From the NCBI RefSeq assembly GCF_041345015.1, contig NZ_CP166769.1:1-64000 (forward strand): a DNA stretch of 64,000 nucleotides, written 5' to 3'. The notes under the pieces are model-generated. The model saw only the letters and a list, made by a program, of their open reading frames with translations, did no database searches and was not told the DNA's origin. Below, one piece after another: positions 31,150-40,416 of this stretch (position 1 is the stretch's first letter; every line of letters starts with the position of its first letter). The DNA is from Bartonella sp. DGB1. Lineage in GTDB: Bacteria; Pseudomonadota; Alphaproteobacteria; Rhizobiales; Rhizobiaceae. The position numbers and the translations under genes are program-made.

Positions 31150-32271
31150 TTACTTAATAATAGTTAATTTTTTAACTGCACGGGTAATAGCTGTGTATAA
31201 CCATTTATGAGAATTTTCTTTAAAGAAATAACTCTCGTCAAATAAACAGATATTATTCCACTGAGAACCTTGTGCTTTATGTACTGTTAACGCGTACCCA
31301 TAATCAAAGTCATCATATTTTTTCTTAGATAAATTAGACTTTTTTATAAAATTTGGATTAAAAAAACTCTTTGATAAAGATATTTTTACATCTGTACGAT
31401 CTTCATCTTGAGCATCAATTTTCATGCTAATAGCATTATCATCTTTTGTTTCTAATAATTCAGTAACTTGCCACAAAGAACCATTAAAAAAATCTTTTTC
31501 AAAAGAATTTGAACAACATATTAATTTATCATTTACTGCAGGATAAGGACTATTCATATTATTAAATTGTCTCATTAGCTGATTAGATTTATTTCTTGAA
31601 GCATGACTTCCAACTAAAATTTGATCTGCTAATAATAATTGTTGTTTATCAAAATCATTATATTTTATAACTTCTACATCTCCATAATTACCATAAGTAA
31701 GTCTGCCTCCTTTCCTTATATATTCTGATAATAATATTATTGAACTTTCTTTAGCTTGCCTATGTATTTCTGTTAGCAATATATCAGGTGGTTCATTAAT
31801 AAAAAAGCCATCTCCCTCAATAGGAGGTAATTGAGCCGGATCACCTAATAATAAAATAGGTACGCCAAAACTTAACAAATCTTCAGCTATTTTTCTATTA
31901 ATCATAGAACATTCATCTATTATAACTAATTTAGCTCGTTTGATTTTACTATGTTCATTAATAACAAAATGTAATTTATTATCTTTTTTACCAGTTGTTG
32001 GATGAATAGATTCATCCTTTTTTTCTAATCTATATATTAAAGAATGTATTGTACTAGCATTATCCGTTCCTTTACAAGATAACATATGAGCGGATTTAGC
32101 AGTGTAAGAAACGAATAATACTAAACCATCTACTTCTTGTGCTATATATTTTGCAAGGGTAGTTTTTCCCGTACCCGCATATCCAAACACCCTAAAAATA
32201 GGTTTATTTTTTTCTTTTATCCAATTAGAAATAGATAATAAAGCTAAAGATTGTTCATTAGAAAAATTCAT
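31150..32271 (-). CDS. RecD-like ATP-dependent DNA helicase (SF1)
   Basis: A 373-residue superfamily-1B helicase. Motifs in order: Walker A FGYAGTGKTTLAKYIA, motif Ia VSYTAKSAHMLS, Walker B VIIDECSMI, motif III LLGDPAQLPPIEG, motif IV-like ILVGSHASRN, the UvrD_C_2 motif GYALTVHKAQGSQW, and motif VI YTAITRAVKKLTII. It lacks the N-terminal domains of full RecD/RecD2, so the partner and substrate are unknown. It stands alone between the heptamer repeat and a degenerate copy of the parB 3' end, hinting at a rearranged locus. Confidence 0.85.
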   Translation of the reverse strand: MNFSNEQSLALLSISNWIKEKNKPIFRVFGYAGTGKTTLAKYIAQEVDGLVLFVSYTAKSAHMLSCKGTDNASTIHSLIYRLEKKDESIHPTTGKKDNKLHFVINEHSKIKRAKLVIIDECSMINRKIAEDLLSFGVPILLLGDPAQLPPIEGDGFFINEPPDILLTEIHRQAKESSIILLSEYIRKGGRLTYGNYGDVEVIKYNDFDKQQLLLADQILVGSHASRNKSNQLMRQFNNMNSPYPAVNDKLICCSNSFEKDFFNGSLWQVTELLETKDDNAISMKIDAQDEDRTDVKISLSKSFFNPNFIKKSNLSKKKYDDFDYGYALTVHKAQGSQWNNICLFDESYFFKENSHKWLYTAITRAVKKLTIIK

Positions 32272-32298
32272 TTAAAAACACCTCTCATACTAAATAAC

Positions 32299-32387
32299 TT
32301 ATAGTTAATTGATGAGAAAGACGCTTTATCTCTTCAATATTTTTATAATTAATCATTAAATTGCCCTACTATATTATTTATTAGTTT
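32299..32387 (-). pseudogene. Degenerate duplicate of the parB 3' end
   Basis: Bases 32299-32387 align by eye with 32608-32694 inside parB at close to 90% identity, in the same orientation. Read on the minus strand the fragment encodes NLMINYKNIEEIKRLSHQLTI and then diverges to a different ending; parB ends NLMISYKNIEDIKRISQQLTINEFDK. An indel just upstream breaks the frame, and there is no start codon. It is a gene fragment, not a functional gene. Confidence 0.85.
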
Positions 32388-32589
32388 CATAAATAATATA
32401 GTTTTTTATAAGCTAGATAAATATTATCTCATGATATACATTATATAAAATTTAAGTAATATATTTATTTACTTAATTCCCTTATAATTAATCGTTAAAA
32501 ATACATTCAATATTTTTATATTTAATAATTCAAGTTCTACAATTATTGATTTTACAAATAATTAAACTTTATTTTAGTAAAGTAAATAT
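32388..32589. other. Gene-free AT-rich spacer downstream of parB
   Basis: Together with 32272-32387 this is a 318-bp gap between the helicase start and the parB stop. Apart from the parB-like fragment I see only A/T-rich sequence, without an open frame, tRNA, clear terminator or promoter. It could hold further decayed parB-derived sequence that cannot be aligned by eye. Confidence 0.6.
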
Positions 32590-33606
32590 TTATTTATCAA
32601 ATTCATTTATAGTTAATTGTTGAGAAATACGTTTTATATCTTCAATATTTTTATAACTAATCATTAAATTGCCGCCACCATATTTATTAGTTTTTACTGA
32701 TAAATTAAGCCCTATCTTATCTTTAATTATTTGTTTTAAATTATTAACTTCTTCTAAAAAATAGATATGATTTTCTTTATCTGTATTACTAAGTGGCAAA
32801 CCATTTTCTATTTCTTTTTTTATATCATTTGCATCTTGTTGTTGAATTAAATATTCTAATTGACGTACTGAAAGTTGCTGTTTTATAACTTTATTTGCTA
32901 ATTCTAAAGGATTTTTAGCACTAACTAAGGCTCTAGCATGTCCAACGGAAAGTAAATTATTTTGAATATATTGTAATATTTCAGCTGGTAATTTTAACAA
33001 ACGCAAACTATTAGTAACATAACTGCGACTTTTTCCTATAACCTGGGCTACAGCATTTTGACTATAAGAATATTCTGTTATCAATTTTTGATAACCTTTA
33101 GCTTCTTCTATAGGGTTTAAATCAGCCCTTTGGACATTTTCAATTATTGCTATTTCTAAAGAAGTACGATCGTCAATGTTTTTTATAATAACAGGTATTT
33201 TAGTTAAACCTGCTTTTTGGGCTGCACGCCATCTTCTTTCACCTGCTACTATTTCTACAGATTTTTTATCTAATAGGATACGTACTATTATAGGTTGAAT
33301 AATACCATGTTCCCTAATGGAATTAACAAGATCATCTAATTCTTCTTCTGCAAAAGATTGACGTGGATTATTAGGATTTGGAGTTATATCATTGATATTT
33401 AAAAACACTCCTTTTATAGATAAATCTGTTTCAGTATCTTGATATAAATTATTATTAGTGTTTAAAGAAATTTTATCAGAAGTTTTTTTACTTATCTTAG
33501 ATAGATCCTGATCTTTTATTTCAAGCGCTACCGGCGCCGGATTTATATCACCTATTAAAGTTGATAAGCCTCTCCCTAATCTTTTTTTTGATAAATCTTC
33601 ACTCAT
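32590..33606 (-). CDS. parB: Chromosome partitioning protein ParB
   Basis: CTP-dependent clamp that loads at parS and spreads to form the partition complex. The 338-residue product has the N-terminal KKRLGRGLSTLIGD motif that contacts ParA, the ParB/Srx CTPase domain (NPNNPRQSF, IVAGERRWRAAQKAGL, ENVQRADLNPIEEA), the helix-turn-helix SQNAVAQVIGKSRSYVTNSLRLLKLP, and a C-terminal dimerisation segment (YGGGNLMISYKNIEDIKRI). parA lies 68 bp upstream and three parS palindromes are within 5 kb. Confidence 0.96.
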   Translation of the reverse strand: MSEDLSKKRLGRGLSTLIGDINPAPVALEIKDQDLSKISKKTSDKISLNTNNNLYQDTETDLSIKGVFLNINDITPNPNNPRQSFAEEELDDLVNSIREHGIIQPIIVRILLDKKSVEIVAGERRWRAAQKAGLTKIPVIIKNIDDRTSLEIAIIENVQRADLNPIEEAKGYQKLITEYSYSQNAVAQVIGKSRSYVTNSLRLLKLPAEILQYIQNNLLSVGHARALVSAKNPLELANKVIKQQLSVRQLEYLIQQQDANDIKKEIENGLPLSNTDKENHIYFLEEVNNLKQIIKDKIGLNLSVKTNKYGGGNLMISYKNIEDIKRISQQLTINEFDK

Positions 33607-33674
33607 AATCTAACCTAATCTTTTTTATAATTTCACTTTAATAGATTTTTTATAAATACAAAACAACCTCTATT

Positions 33675-34472
33675 TTATATTTGACACAATCTGCGTTCTT
33701 TTTGGATTAATTCTGAAGCTAATCGCAGATAAGCTTGGCTACCAGCACATTTTAAATCATATAATAAAGCTGGTTTACCAAATGAAGGCGCTTCAGACAT
33801 ACGTACATTCCTTGGAATAACAGTTTTATAAACCTTATCACCCATAAATTCTCTTACATCTTCTACAACTTGATTAGCTAAGTTATTACGACTATCATAC
33901 ATTGTAAGAACAATTCCTTGAATAGTAAGTTCAGAATTTAAACTATCTCTGACTTGTTTTACTGTTTCTAATAATTGACTTAATCCCTCTAGCGCAAAAA
34001 ATTCACATTGCAAAGGAACTAATAATGCATGTGCAGCGGCCATTGCATTTAACGTTAATAAATTTAGCGAAGGCGGACAATCAATTAATACATAAGAAAA
34101 TCTTTCAGCAACTCTTTTATCTTGCCGCAAAGCTCTTTTAAGTCTTAAAGTTCTATCATTAGCAGCAGAAATTTCAACTTCTACACCTAATAAATCAAGT
34201 GTAGATGGTATTATAGATAATCTAGGTATTTCAGTTTCAACAATAGCACTAAAAGCGGAGACACCATCTGCTAACAAATCATATGAAGAAACTGTACGTT
34301 GATTTTTATCAATACCTAAACCTGTACTAGCATTACCTTGTGGATCGACATCAACTATTAAAACTCTTTCACCTATAGCAGCTAAAGCGGTAGCCAAATT
34401 AATTGTTGTCGTGGTTTTTCCAACGCCACCCTTTTGATTTGCTACAGTGATAACTCGAAAATGTCCATTCAT
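33675..34472 (-). CDS. parA: Chromosome partitioning ATPase ParA
   Basis: Nucleoid-binding ATPase that moves ParB-parS complexes. The 265-residue product has the deviant Walker A ANQKGGVGKTTTTINLA, VDVDPQGNASTGLG, Walker B YVLIDCPPSLNLLTLNAM and LVPLQCEFFALEGLSQLL. No N-terminal DNA-binding domain is present, so it is a chromosomal (small) ParA and not a plasmid RepA type. It follows rsmG by 71 bp and precedes parB on the same strand. Confidence 0.96.
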   Translation of the reverse strand: MNGHFRVITVANQKGGVGKTTTTINLATALAAIGERVLIVDVDPQGNASTGLGIDKNQRTVSSYDLLADGVSAFSAIVETEIPRLSIIPSTLDLLGVEVEISAANDRTLRLKRALRQDKRVAERFSYVLIDCPPSLNLLTLNAMAAAHALLVPLQCEFFALEGLSQLLETVKQVRDSLNSELTIQGIVLTMYDSRNNLANQVVEDVREFMGDKVYKTVIPRNVRMSEAPSFGKPALLYDLKCAGSQAYLRLASELIQKERRLCQI

Positions 34473-34543
34473 CGCTCAACCTTTTTCTCAAATAAGTAAT
34501 ATAACAATACTATTATTTTTCTTATTTTTCTATTAAAATAAGT

Positions 34544-35194
34544 TTATTTACTAGATAACTCACTAATTTTTAAAATTACGGATTCATTATCTATTTTACT
34601 TGTAATAACGGAATATTTAAAATTAAATTTTTTCTTAGCTAACAAAAGTTCATCTTGAAATGTTTTACCTTTTGGTAAAAGAGCAACGGTATCAATAGAG
34701 AACAAAGGTAAAATTAATTTTAACAATAGATCTAATGGAGCTACTGCACGTGCAGTAATGACATCAATATTTTTATTATCAATATTAATATTTTCAATTC
34801 TATCCGCTATAACTTTAGCCGGTAAATTAAATTCTGTGATCATAGAATGTAAAAATGATACTTTTTTATGATTACTTTCAATCAAATGAATAAAATATTG
34901 ATTATCTGAATTAATATTTTTATTTAAATTCTTAAATAAGATAGCTAAAACTATACCAGGAAAACCGCCTCCTGAACCAAGATCTAACCATTGTTTTTGA
35001 TTCATTCCATAAGTGAATATTTGTGCAGAATCTAAAATATGCCTTACCCAAAGCTGAGATAGACTATTAGGAGAAACTAAATTAATATGGTTAGACCATA
35101 CTTTAACGCGTTCCACAAACTGTTGTAATTCTACATATGTTTCACGTGAAACATTATTAACAACATTTTGTAAAAGTTTAAATTCATTATCCAT
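34544..35194 (-). CDS. rsmG: 16S rRNA m7G527 methyltransferase RsmG (GidB)
   Basis: SAM-dependent methyltransferase acting on G527 of 16S rRNA. The 216-residue product has WVRHILDSAQIF, the SAM motif WLDLGSGGGFPGIVLAI, IHLIESNHKKVSFL, and VITARAVAPLDLLL followed by LLPKGK. Near the N terminus, codons for NNVSRET contain a perfect parS palindrome, so this stretch serves both as coding sequence and as a probable partition site. It lies between mnmG and parA. Confidence 0.95.
   Translation of the reverse strand: MDNEFKLLQNVVNNVSRETYVELQQFVERVKVWSNHINLVSPNSLSQLWVRHILDSAQIFTYGMNQKQWLDLGSGGGFPGIVLAILFKNLNKNINSDNQYFIHLIESNHKKVSFLHSMITEFNLPAKVIADRIENINIDNKNIDVITARAVAPLDLLLKLILPLFSIDTVALLPKGKTFQDELLLAKKKFNFKYSVITSKIDNESVILKISELSSK
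35138..35153. promoter_or_regulatory. parS site 1 (perfect), inside rsmG
   Basis: TGTTTCACGTGAAACA is a perfect 16-bp palindrome identical to the broadly conserved chromosomal parS consensus that ParB binds. It lies in the rsmG coding sequence and encodes part of the NVSRET segment. parB and parA are within 3 kb. Confidence 0.95.
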
Positions 35195-35266
35195 AGTAAC
35201 CTTTGTATAATATATTATTAACTATATATTATGTATAAAATTATATTTTTTTTTATAAACTAATAA

Positions 35267-35282
35267 TGTTTCACGTGAAACG
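35267..35282. promoter_or_regulatory. parS site 2, between rsmG and mnmG
   Basis: TGTTTCACGTGAAACG matches the parS consensus at 15 of 16 positions (last base G). It lies 3 bp downstream of the mnmG stop codon and 129 bp from site 1. Confidence 0.92.
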
Positions 35283-35285
35283 TTA

Positions 35286-37160
35286 TTAGTTTATTTTACT
35301 GATAGAATGTCTTTTATGTATATTATTAATTATCAAAGCTATAGCTGCCGGTGTCATACCATCAATATGTTGCGCTTGACCTATTGTCTCAGGTCTCACC
35401 TTATTGAGTTTTAACAACAATTCATTCGAAAGTCCTGATATTTTTTCAAAAGTAAAATTAGAAGGTATTTTAAGAGTTTCATCTTTTTTTATTTCTTCTA
35501 TATTTTTTTGTTGCCTATGTAAATAGACGGAGTATTTTGCTTCTATTTCAATAAGTTCTTGCCATTTCTTATCATATAAATTTAACTCAGTCCAAATCTT
35601 AGTTAATTTAATAAAATCAACATCAGAATAAGATAATAAATCATAAGCTGATCTCTTAACCCCATCTTGATTTATATTTATAGAAAAATTACTAGCCTGT
35701 GAAGGCGTTATATATAACGATTTACACTTATTTCTTAATTCAGATATTTTTGACACTCTATTTAAAAAATATTCTTTTCTCTCATCAGAACATAAACCTA
35801 GTGATATAGCTAAAGGTGTTAATCTTTCATCAGCGTTATCAGCTCTTAAGGATAATCTAAATTCAGCTCGAGAAGTAAACATACGATAAGGTTCAGATAT
35901 TCCTCTAGAAGTTAAATCATCTATCATTACACCTATGTAAGATTCTGTTCTAGAAAATATTAGAGGCTCTTGCCCTTTTACTAATAAAGCAGCATTGATA
36001 CCAGCAACGATACCTTGAGCGGCAGCTTCTTCATAACCAGTAGTACCATTAATTTGACCCGCTAAAAATAAACCTCTTAAATTTTTTACTTCCAAACTTC
36101 TTTTTAATTGTCTAGGATCAATAAAATCATATTCAATAGCGTATCCATATTGTAATATATTTACATTTTCTAAACCTTTAATTGTTTTTAAAAAAGATTC
36201 TTGTATATCTTCGGGTAAGGAGGTAGATAAACCATTAGGATAAATAACATTACTATCTAAACCTTCTGGTTCTAAAAAAATTTGATGACCTTCTCTATCT
36301 CCAAATTTTACAATTTTATCTTCAATTGAAGGACAATATCTCGGACCTATACCAGTTATTTCTCCTGAGTACATAGCTGATAAGTGAATGTTATTTTTTA
36401 TAATTTCATGAGTTTTATTATTAGTTCTAGTTATAGCACATTTAATTTGAGGAACATCTGTTGTTTTGGTTAAAGATGAGAAAAAACAGATATCATCATC
36501 AGGTAATTGATATTCTAAAGAATCCCAATTTATACTATTTGCATCTAATCTAGCCGGTGTACCAGTTTTTAATCTTTGAGGGTTTAAACCTATATTTTTA
36601 ATTTTCAAAGCTAAATTATTAGAAGCTTGATCTCCATGCCTACCACCTGATATTTTCTTTTGTCCTATATGTATAATACCATTCAAAAAAGTACCGCTAG
36701 TTAAAATAACTGCTTTAGCTGTTATAGCTCCATATTTTTTACCTATTATACCGGTAATATTATCTTTAGTAAAAGTTAAATCTATTACTTCATCTTCAAT
36801 AACTTGTAAATTTTTTTGTGATTTTATACTAGATTGAACTGCTTTTTTATATAAATTTCTATCCGCTTGAGTTCTAGGACCTCTAACAGCTGGTCCTTTA
36901 CGTCTATTTAACAATCTAAATTGAATACCAGCTTTATCAGCAGCTTGGCCCATTATTCCATCTAATGCATCTATTTCACGAACTAAATGACCTTTACCTA
37001 TACCACCTATAGCTGGATTACAAGACATAACGCCTATTTGATCAAAATAAAAAGTAACTAAACCTACTTTTAACCCCATACGAGCTGCGGCTGCGGCTGC
37101 TTCGCATCCAGCATGACCACCTCCAACAACTAAGACTTCAAAATTATTAACTTTTAACAT
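35286..37160 (-). CDS. mnmG: tRNA uridine-5-carboxymethylaminomethyl modification enzyme MnmG (GidA)
   Basis: FAD protein that works with MnmE on wobble uridine U34 of several tRNAs. The 624-residue product has the FAD motif [82 protein letters not shown], and the C-terminal [17 protein letters not shown]. mnmE lies immediately upstream on the same strand. parS sites flank the gene at both ends. Confidence 0.97.
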   Translation of the reverse strand: MLKVNNFEVLVVGGGHAGCEAAAAAARMGLKVGLVTFYFDQIGVMSCNPAIGGIGKGHLVREIDALDGIMGQAADKAGIQFRLLNRRKGPAVRGPRTQADRNLYKKAVQSSIKSQKNLQVIEDEVIDLTFTKDNITGIIGKKYGAITAKAVILTSGTFLNGIIHIGQKKISGGRHGDQASNNLALKIKNIGLNPQRLKTGTPARLDANSINWDSLEYQLPDDDICFFSSLTKTTDVPQIKCAITRTNNKTHEIIKNNIHLSAMYSGEITGIGPRYCPSIEDKIVKFGDREGHQIFLEPEGLDSNVIYPNGLSTSLPEDIQESFLKTIKGLENVNILQYGYAIEYDFIDPRQLKRSLEVKNLRGLFLAGQINGTTGYEEAAAQGIVAGINAALLVKGQEPLIFSRTESYIGVMIDDLTSRGISEPYRMFTSRAEFRLSLRADNADERLTPLAISLGLCSDERKEYFLNRVSKISELRNKCKSLYITPSQASNFSININQDGVKRSAYDLLSYSDVDFIKLTKIWTELNLYDKKWQELIEIEAKYSVYLHRQQKNIEEIKKDETLKIPSNFTFEKISGLSNELLLKLNKVRPETIGQAQHIDGMTPAAIALIINNIHKRHSISKIN

Positions 37161-37174
37161 AAAAATACCTTATA

Positions 37175-37190
37175 GGTTTCACGTGAAACA
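37175..37190. promoter_or_regulatory. parS site 3, between mnmE and mnmG
   Basis: GGTTTCACGTGAAACA matches the parS consensus at 15 of 16 positions (first base G). It is intergenic, just upstream of the mnmG start and about 2 kb from sites 1 and 2. Confidence 0.92.
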
Positions 37191-37222
37191 TCAATAGAAT
37201 TTATTATATAACATTTTAATTA

Positions 37223-38533
37223 TTATTTACCTATACAAAATTCTGAAAAGATAAAATCTAACATATCTTCTACGTCTACTGTACCCGTTAAACGACCAAA
37301 TAAATGTGATATTTGTCTTAATATTTCAGCTTGTATCTCTAATGGTTGTTCAATATTTATTAAAATTTCATCAATTAAATTTAATATATCTGATAATATT
37401 AAACGTTGCCTTAATCTAGCTGGAATAATATCACCTATTTCTAGCTGTTTAGTATAACAATATTTACTAATTCTATCTAATAAAATATCTATATTTATAC
37501 CTAATAAAGAAGAAATTTTTAAATCATACTTATTATTATTAGTTTCAATAATATCACATTTATTACCAATATACCAAATATCTCCTTGATAAAATGATAA
37601 ATCAATTTTTATAGGATTTTGCATATCTTCTAGTAATATTACTAAATCAGCAGTATTTAGATGATTCTTTGCTTTTTCTATCCCTTTATATTCTATACTA
37701 TCTGATTTTGTTTCTCTTATACCAGCCGTATCAACTATATTAACTATCATACCAGCTAAAGACAATCTTACTTCTATAGAATCTCTTGTTGTACCGGCTT
37801 CATTCGATACTATAGATATTTCTCTTCCTGATAAATTATTTATTAAACTTGATTTACCACTATTAGGAGCACCTATTAAAACTATTTTTAAACCATCTTT
37901 TACAGAATAACTTCGTTCAGAAATATTAATATAATTTGTTATCTCTGAAGATAATTTCTTCATTTCATTATAAGTAATTTCTAATAATTCCGAAGAAATT
38001 TCTTCTTCTTCTGAAAAATCAAATTGAGCTTCTAATAAAGAACGCATCTTTATTATTTTTAAACGCCAATTTTCATATTGTTTAGATAATAAACCATCAG
38101 ATTCTAATAAAGCTAATCTTCTTTGACTTTCAGTTTCTGCCGCAATTAAATCTGCAAGCCCTTCAGCTTGAGTTAAATCTATTTTACCGTTTAAAAAAGC
38201 TCTTTTAGAAAATTCACCGGCTTCAGCTAATCTAACATTTGTAAATGTAGATAATTCTTGTAAAAATTTATTTACTACTGCTTTTCCACCATGTAAATGA
38301 AATTCTACACAATCTTCCCCGGTAAAACTATTTGGTTTAGGAAAATATACTACTAAACCATTATCTATTATATTATTATTTTTATCTTTAATTTTTGTTA
38401 AAGACATATAACGAGCTTTAGGAATATAACCTATCATATTTTTTAAAATAGTTAAGGATTCACCGCCAGATAACCTAATAACAGCAACCCCTGAAGGTAA
38501 CATACCGCTTGATAAAGCATATATAGTGTACAT
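37223..38533 (-). CDS. mnmE: tRNA modification GTPase MnmE (TrmE)
   Basis: Potassium-dependent GTPase partner of MnmG. The 436-residue product has the N-terminal formyl-THF-binding domain (AVIRLSG, HLHGGKAVVNKFL, LAEAGEFSKRAFLNGKIDL), an inserted G domain (G1 GAPNSGKSSLINNL, G2/G3 GTTRDSIEVRLSLAG and DTAGIRET) and the catalytic C-terminal motif FCIGK. The GTPase NKCD motif is present (IGNKCDII). All key motifs are intact. Confidence 0.96.
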   Translation of the reverse strand: MYTIYALSSGMLPSGVAVIRLSGGESLTILKNMIGYIPKARYMSLTKIKDKNNNIIDNGLVVYFPKPNSFTGEDCVEFHLHGGKAVVNKFLQELSTFTNVRLAEAGEFSKRAFLNGKIDLTQAEGLADLIAAETESQRRLALLESDGLLSKQYENWRLKIIKMRSLLEAQFDFSEEEEISSELLEITYNEMKKLSSEITNYINISERSYSVKDGLKIVLIGAPNSGKSSLINNLSGREISIVSNEAGTTRDSIEVRLSLAGMIVNIVDTAGIRETKSDSIEYKGIEKAKNHLNTADLVILLEDMQNPIKIDLSFYQGDIWYIGNKCDIIETNNNKYDLKISSLLGINIDILLDRISKYCYTKQLEIGDIIPARLRQRLILSDILNLIDEILINIEQPLEIQAEILRQISHLFGRLTGTVDVEDMLDFIFSEFCIGK

Positions 38534-38594
38534 TTTACTAACCTTTTAAAAAATAGATAGTTAATATACCCTCATTTATAAATGAAATTTTATC

Positions 38595-39863
38595 TTAACC
38601 ATTCATAGAATCAAAAAATTCAGTATTAGATTTTGTTTGTTTTAATTTATTAATTAAAAATTCAATAGAATCTGTAGTATTCATTGAAGATAAAACAGCT
38701 CTTCTTAATACAAATATTTTTTGTAAATCTTTTTTATCCAAAAGTAAATCTTCTTTTCTAGTACCTGATTTTAAAATATCCATAGCAGGGAAAATTCTCT
38801 TATCTGCTAATTTTCTATCTAGCATAATTTCAGAGTTACCAGTACCTTTGAATTCTTCAAAAATAACCTCATCCATTCTACTACCAGTATCCACCAAAGC
38901 GGTAGCAATGATAGTTAAAGATCCACCTTCTTCAATGTTACGTGCAGCACCAAAACAACGTTTAGGACGTTGTAAAGCGTTCGCATCTACACCACCTGTT
39001 AAAACTTTTCCTGATGAAGGTATAACAGTATTATAAGCTCTACCTAATCTAGTTATAGAATCTAATAATATAACTACATCATGACCATGTTCAACTAATC
39101 TTTTAGCTTTTTCAATTACCATTTCAGTAACTTGGATATGTCTAGATGCAGGTTCATCAAAGGTAGAAGAAATAACTTCTCCTTTAACAGATCTTTGCAT
39201 GTCAGTTACTTCTTCAGGTCTTTCATCAATTAATAAAACAATTAAATAGCATTCAGGGTGATTAACGGTAATAGAATGAGCTATATTTTTTAATAAAACT
39301 GTTTTACCTGTACGAGGAGGAGCAACAATCAATGCTCTTTGTCCTTTACCTAAAGGTGTAATAATATCTAAAATTCTAGGAGATATATCTTTTATTGTTG
39401 GATCATCTATTTCCATTTTTAACTGTTCATTAGGATATAATGGAGTAAGATTATCAAAATGTGTTTTATGTTTTATTTCTTCTGGATTTTGAAAATTAAT
39501 AGTATTAATTTTTAATAAAGCAAAATAACGCTCACCATCTTTAGGACTTCTTATAGGTCCTTCTATAGTATCACCAGTTTTTAAAGAAAAACGTCTAATT
39601 TGTGACGGTGAAATATAAATATCGTCTGGTCCGGCTAAATAATTAGCATCAGCAGAACGTAAAAATCCAAAACCATCTTGTAATACTTCTATTACGCCTT
39701 CACCTATAATTTCTATATCTTGGATTGCTAATTTTTTTAAAATAGCAAACATTAATTCTTGTTTGCGTAAATTATTAGTATTTTCAATTTCTAGTTGATC
39801 AGCGAAAGCTAAAAGCTCAACTGGATTTTTACTTTTTAATTCTTGAAGTTTCATTTCTTGCAT
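38595..39863 (-). CDS. rho: Transcription termination factor Rho
   Basis: Hexameric RNA helicase that ends transcription at Rho-dependent sites. The 422-residue product has the N-terminal Rho domain ([22 protein letters not shown]), a cold-shock-like RNA-binding domain ([37 protein letters not shown]), Walker [12 protein letters not shown], Walker [17 protein letters not shown], the Q-loop [15 protein letters not shown] and the R-loop [19 protein letters not shown]. The start may be the first Met or the fourth (MKLQEL). Intrinsic terminators are scarce in this window, so Rho may do much of the work here. Confidence 0.96.
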   Translation of the reverse strand: MQEMKLQELKSKNPVELLAFADQLEIENTNNLRKQELMFAILKKLAIQDIEIIGEGVIEVLQDGFGFLRSADANYLAGPDDIYISPSQIRRFSLKTGDTIEGPIRSPKDGERYFALLKINTINFQNPEEIKHKTHFDNLTPLYPNEQLKMEIDDPTIKDISPRILDIITPLGKGQRALIVAPPRTGKTVLLKNIAHSITVNHPECYLIVLLIDERPEEVTDMQRSVKGEVISSTFDEPASRHIQVTEMVIEKAKRLVEHGHDVVILLDSITRLGRAYNTVIPSSGKVLTGGVDANALQRPKRCFGAARNIEEGGSLTIIATALVDTGSRMDEVIFEEFKGTGNSEIMLDRKLADKRIFPAMDILKSGTRKEDLLLDKKDLQKIFVLRRAVLSSMNTTDSIEFLINKLKQTKSNTEFFDSMNG

Positions 39864-39950
39864 GGATAGGTTCTTAATATAAAAGGAGGGAGGTAAAATA
39901 TTAAATAATAGTAATATATATAATATTTTTAATAATTAATTACAAGTAAA

Positions 39951-40415
39951 TTAAAAAGGTTTTCTAATTACTAAGATAATTATTATAATTAATAAGACGG
40001 TAGGTATTTCATTTAAAAAACGCCAAGCTTTTTCAGAAATAGATCTGTTATCTATAGCAAATTGTTTTACATGGTAGGAAAAAAATGCGTGACAACTAAT
40101 TAATCCTAAGACGCATAATATTTTTAATAAAAACCAATTAGTTTGAACTGATAATGTCCAATATAATAAAGCTCCTGTAATAATAGTAATAAACATAGCA
40201 GGATTTATTATATATCTAAGTAAATTTTTTTCCATAATTTTAAATAATTCAGAAGATTCAGATTTAATTTTAACTTGACTATGATATACAAATAAACGTG
40301 GTAAATATAACATACCTGCCATCCAGCAAGTAAAAGAGATAATATGAATTATTTTTATCCAAATAGAATAATCTATAACTAAAAAAAATAGTTTATCCGT
40401 TACTAATTCAATCAT
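39951..40415 (-). CDS. hemJ: Protoporphyrinogen oxidase HemJ
   Basis: A 154-residue four-to-five-helix membrane protein of the HemJ family, which oxidises protoporphyrinogen IX in many alphaproteobacteria. Features are WIKIIHIISFTCWMAGMLYLPRLFVYH with the conserved His and Trp, MEKNLLRYIINPAM, and the C-terminal WRFLNEIPTVLLIIIIILVIRKPF. hemE, two steps earlier in the pathway, ends 1 bp upstream on the same strand, supporting the haem assignment. Confidence 0.9.
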   Translation of the reverse strand: MIELVTDKLFFLVIDYSIWIKIIHIISFTCWMAGMLYLPRLFVYHSQVKIKSESSELFKIMEKNLLRYIINPAMFITIITGALLYWTLSVQTNWFLLKILCVLGLISCHAFFSYHVKQFAIDNRSISEKAWRFLNEIPTVLLIIIIILVIRKPF

Positions 40416-40416
40416 C

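Noticed and set aside
31150-32271. Part of a mobile element or defence system (helicase)
   Set aside because: No integrase, transposase, nuclease partner or terminal repeats nearby; only the parB fragment hints at rearrangement.
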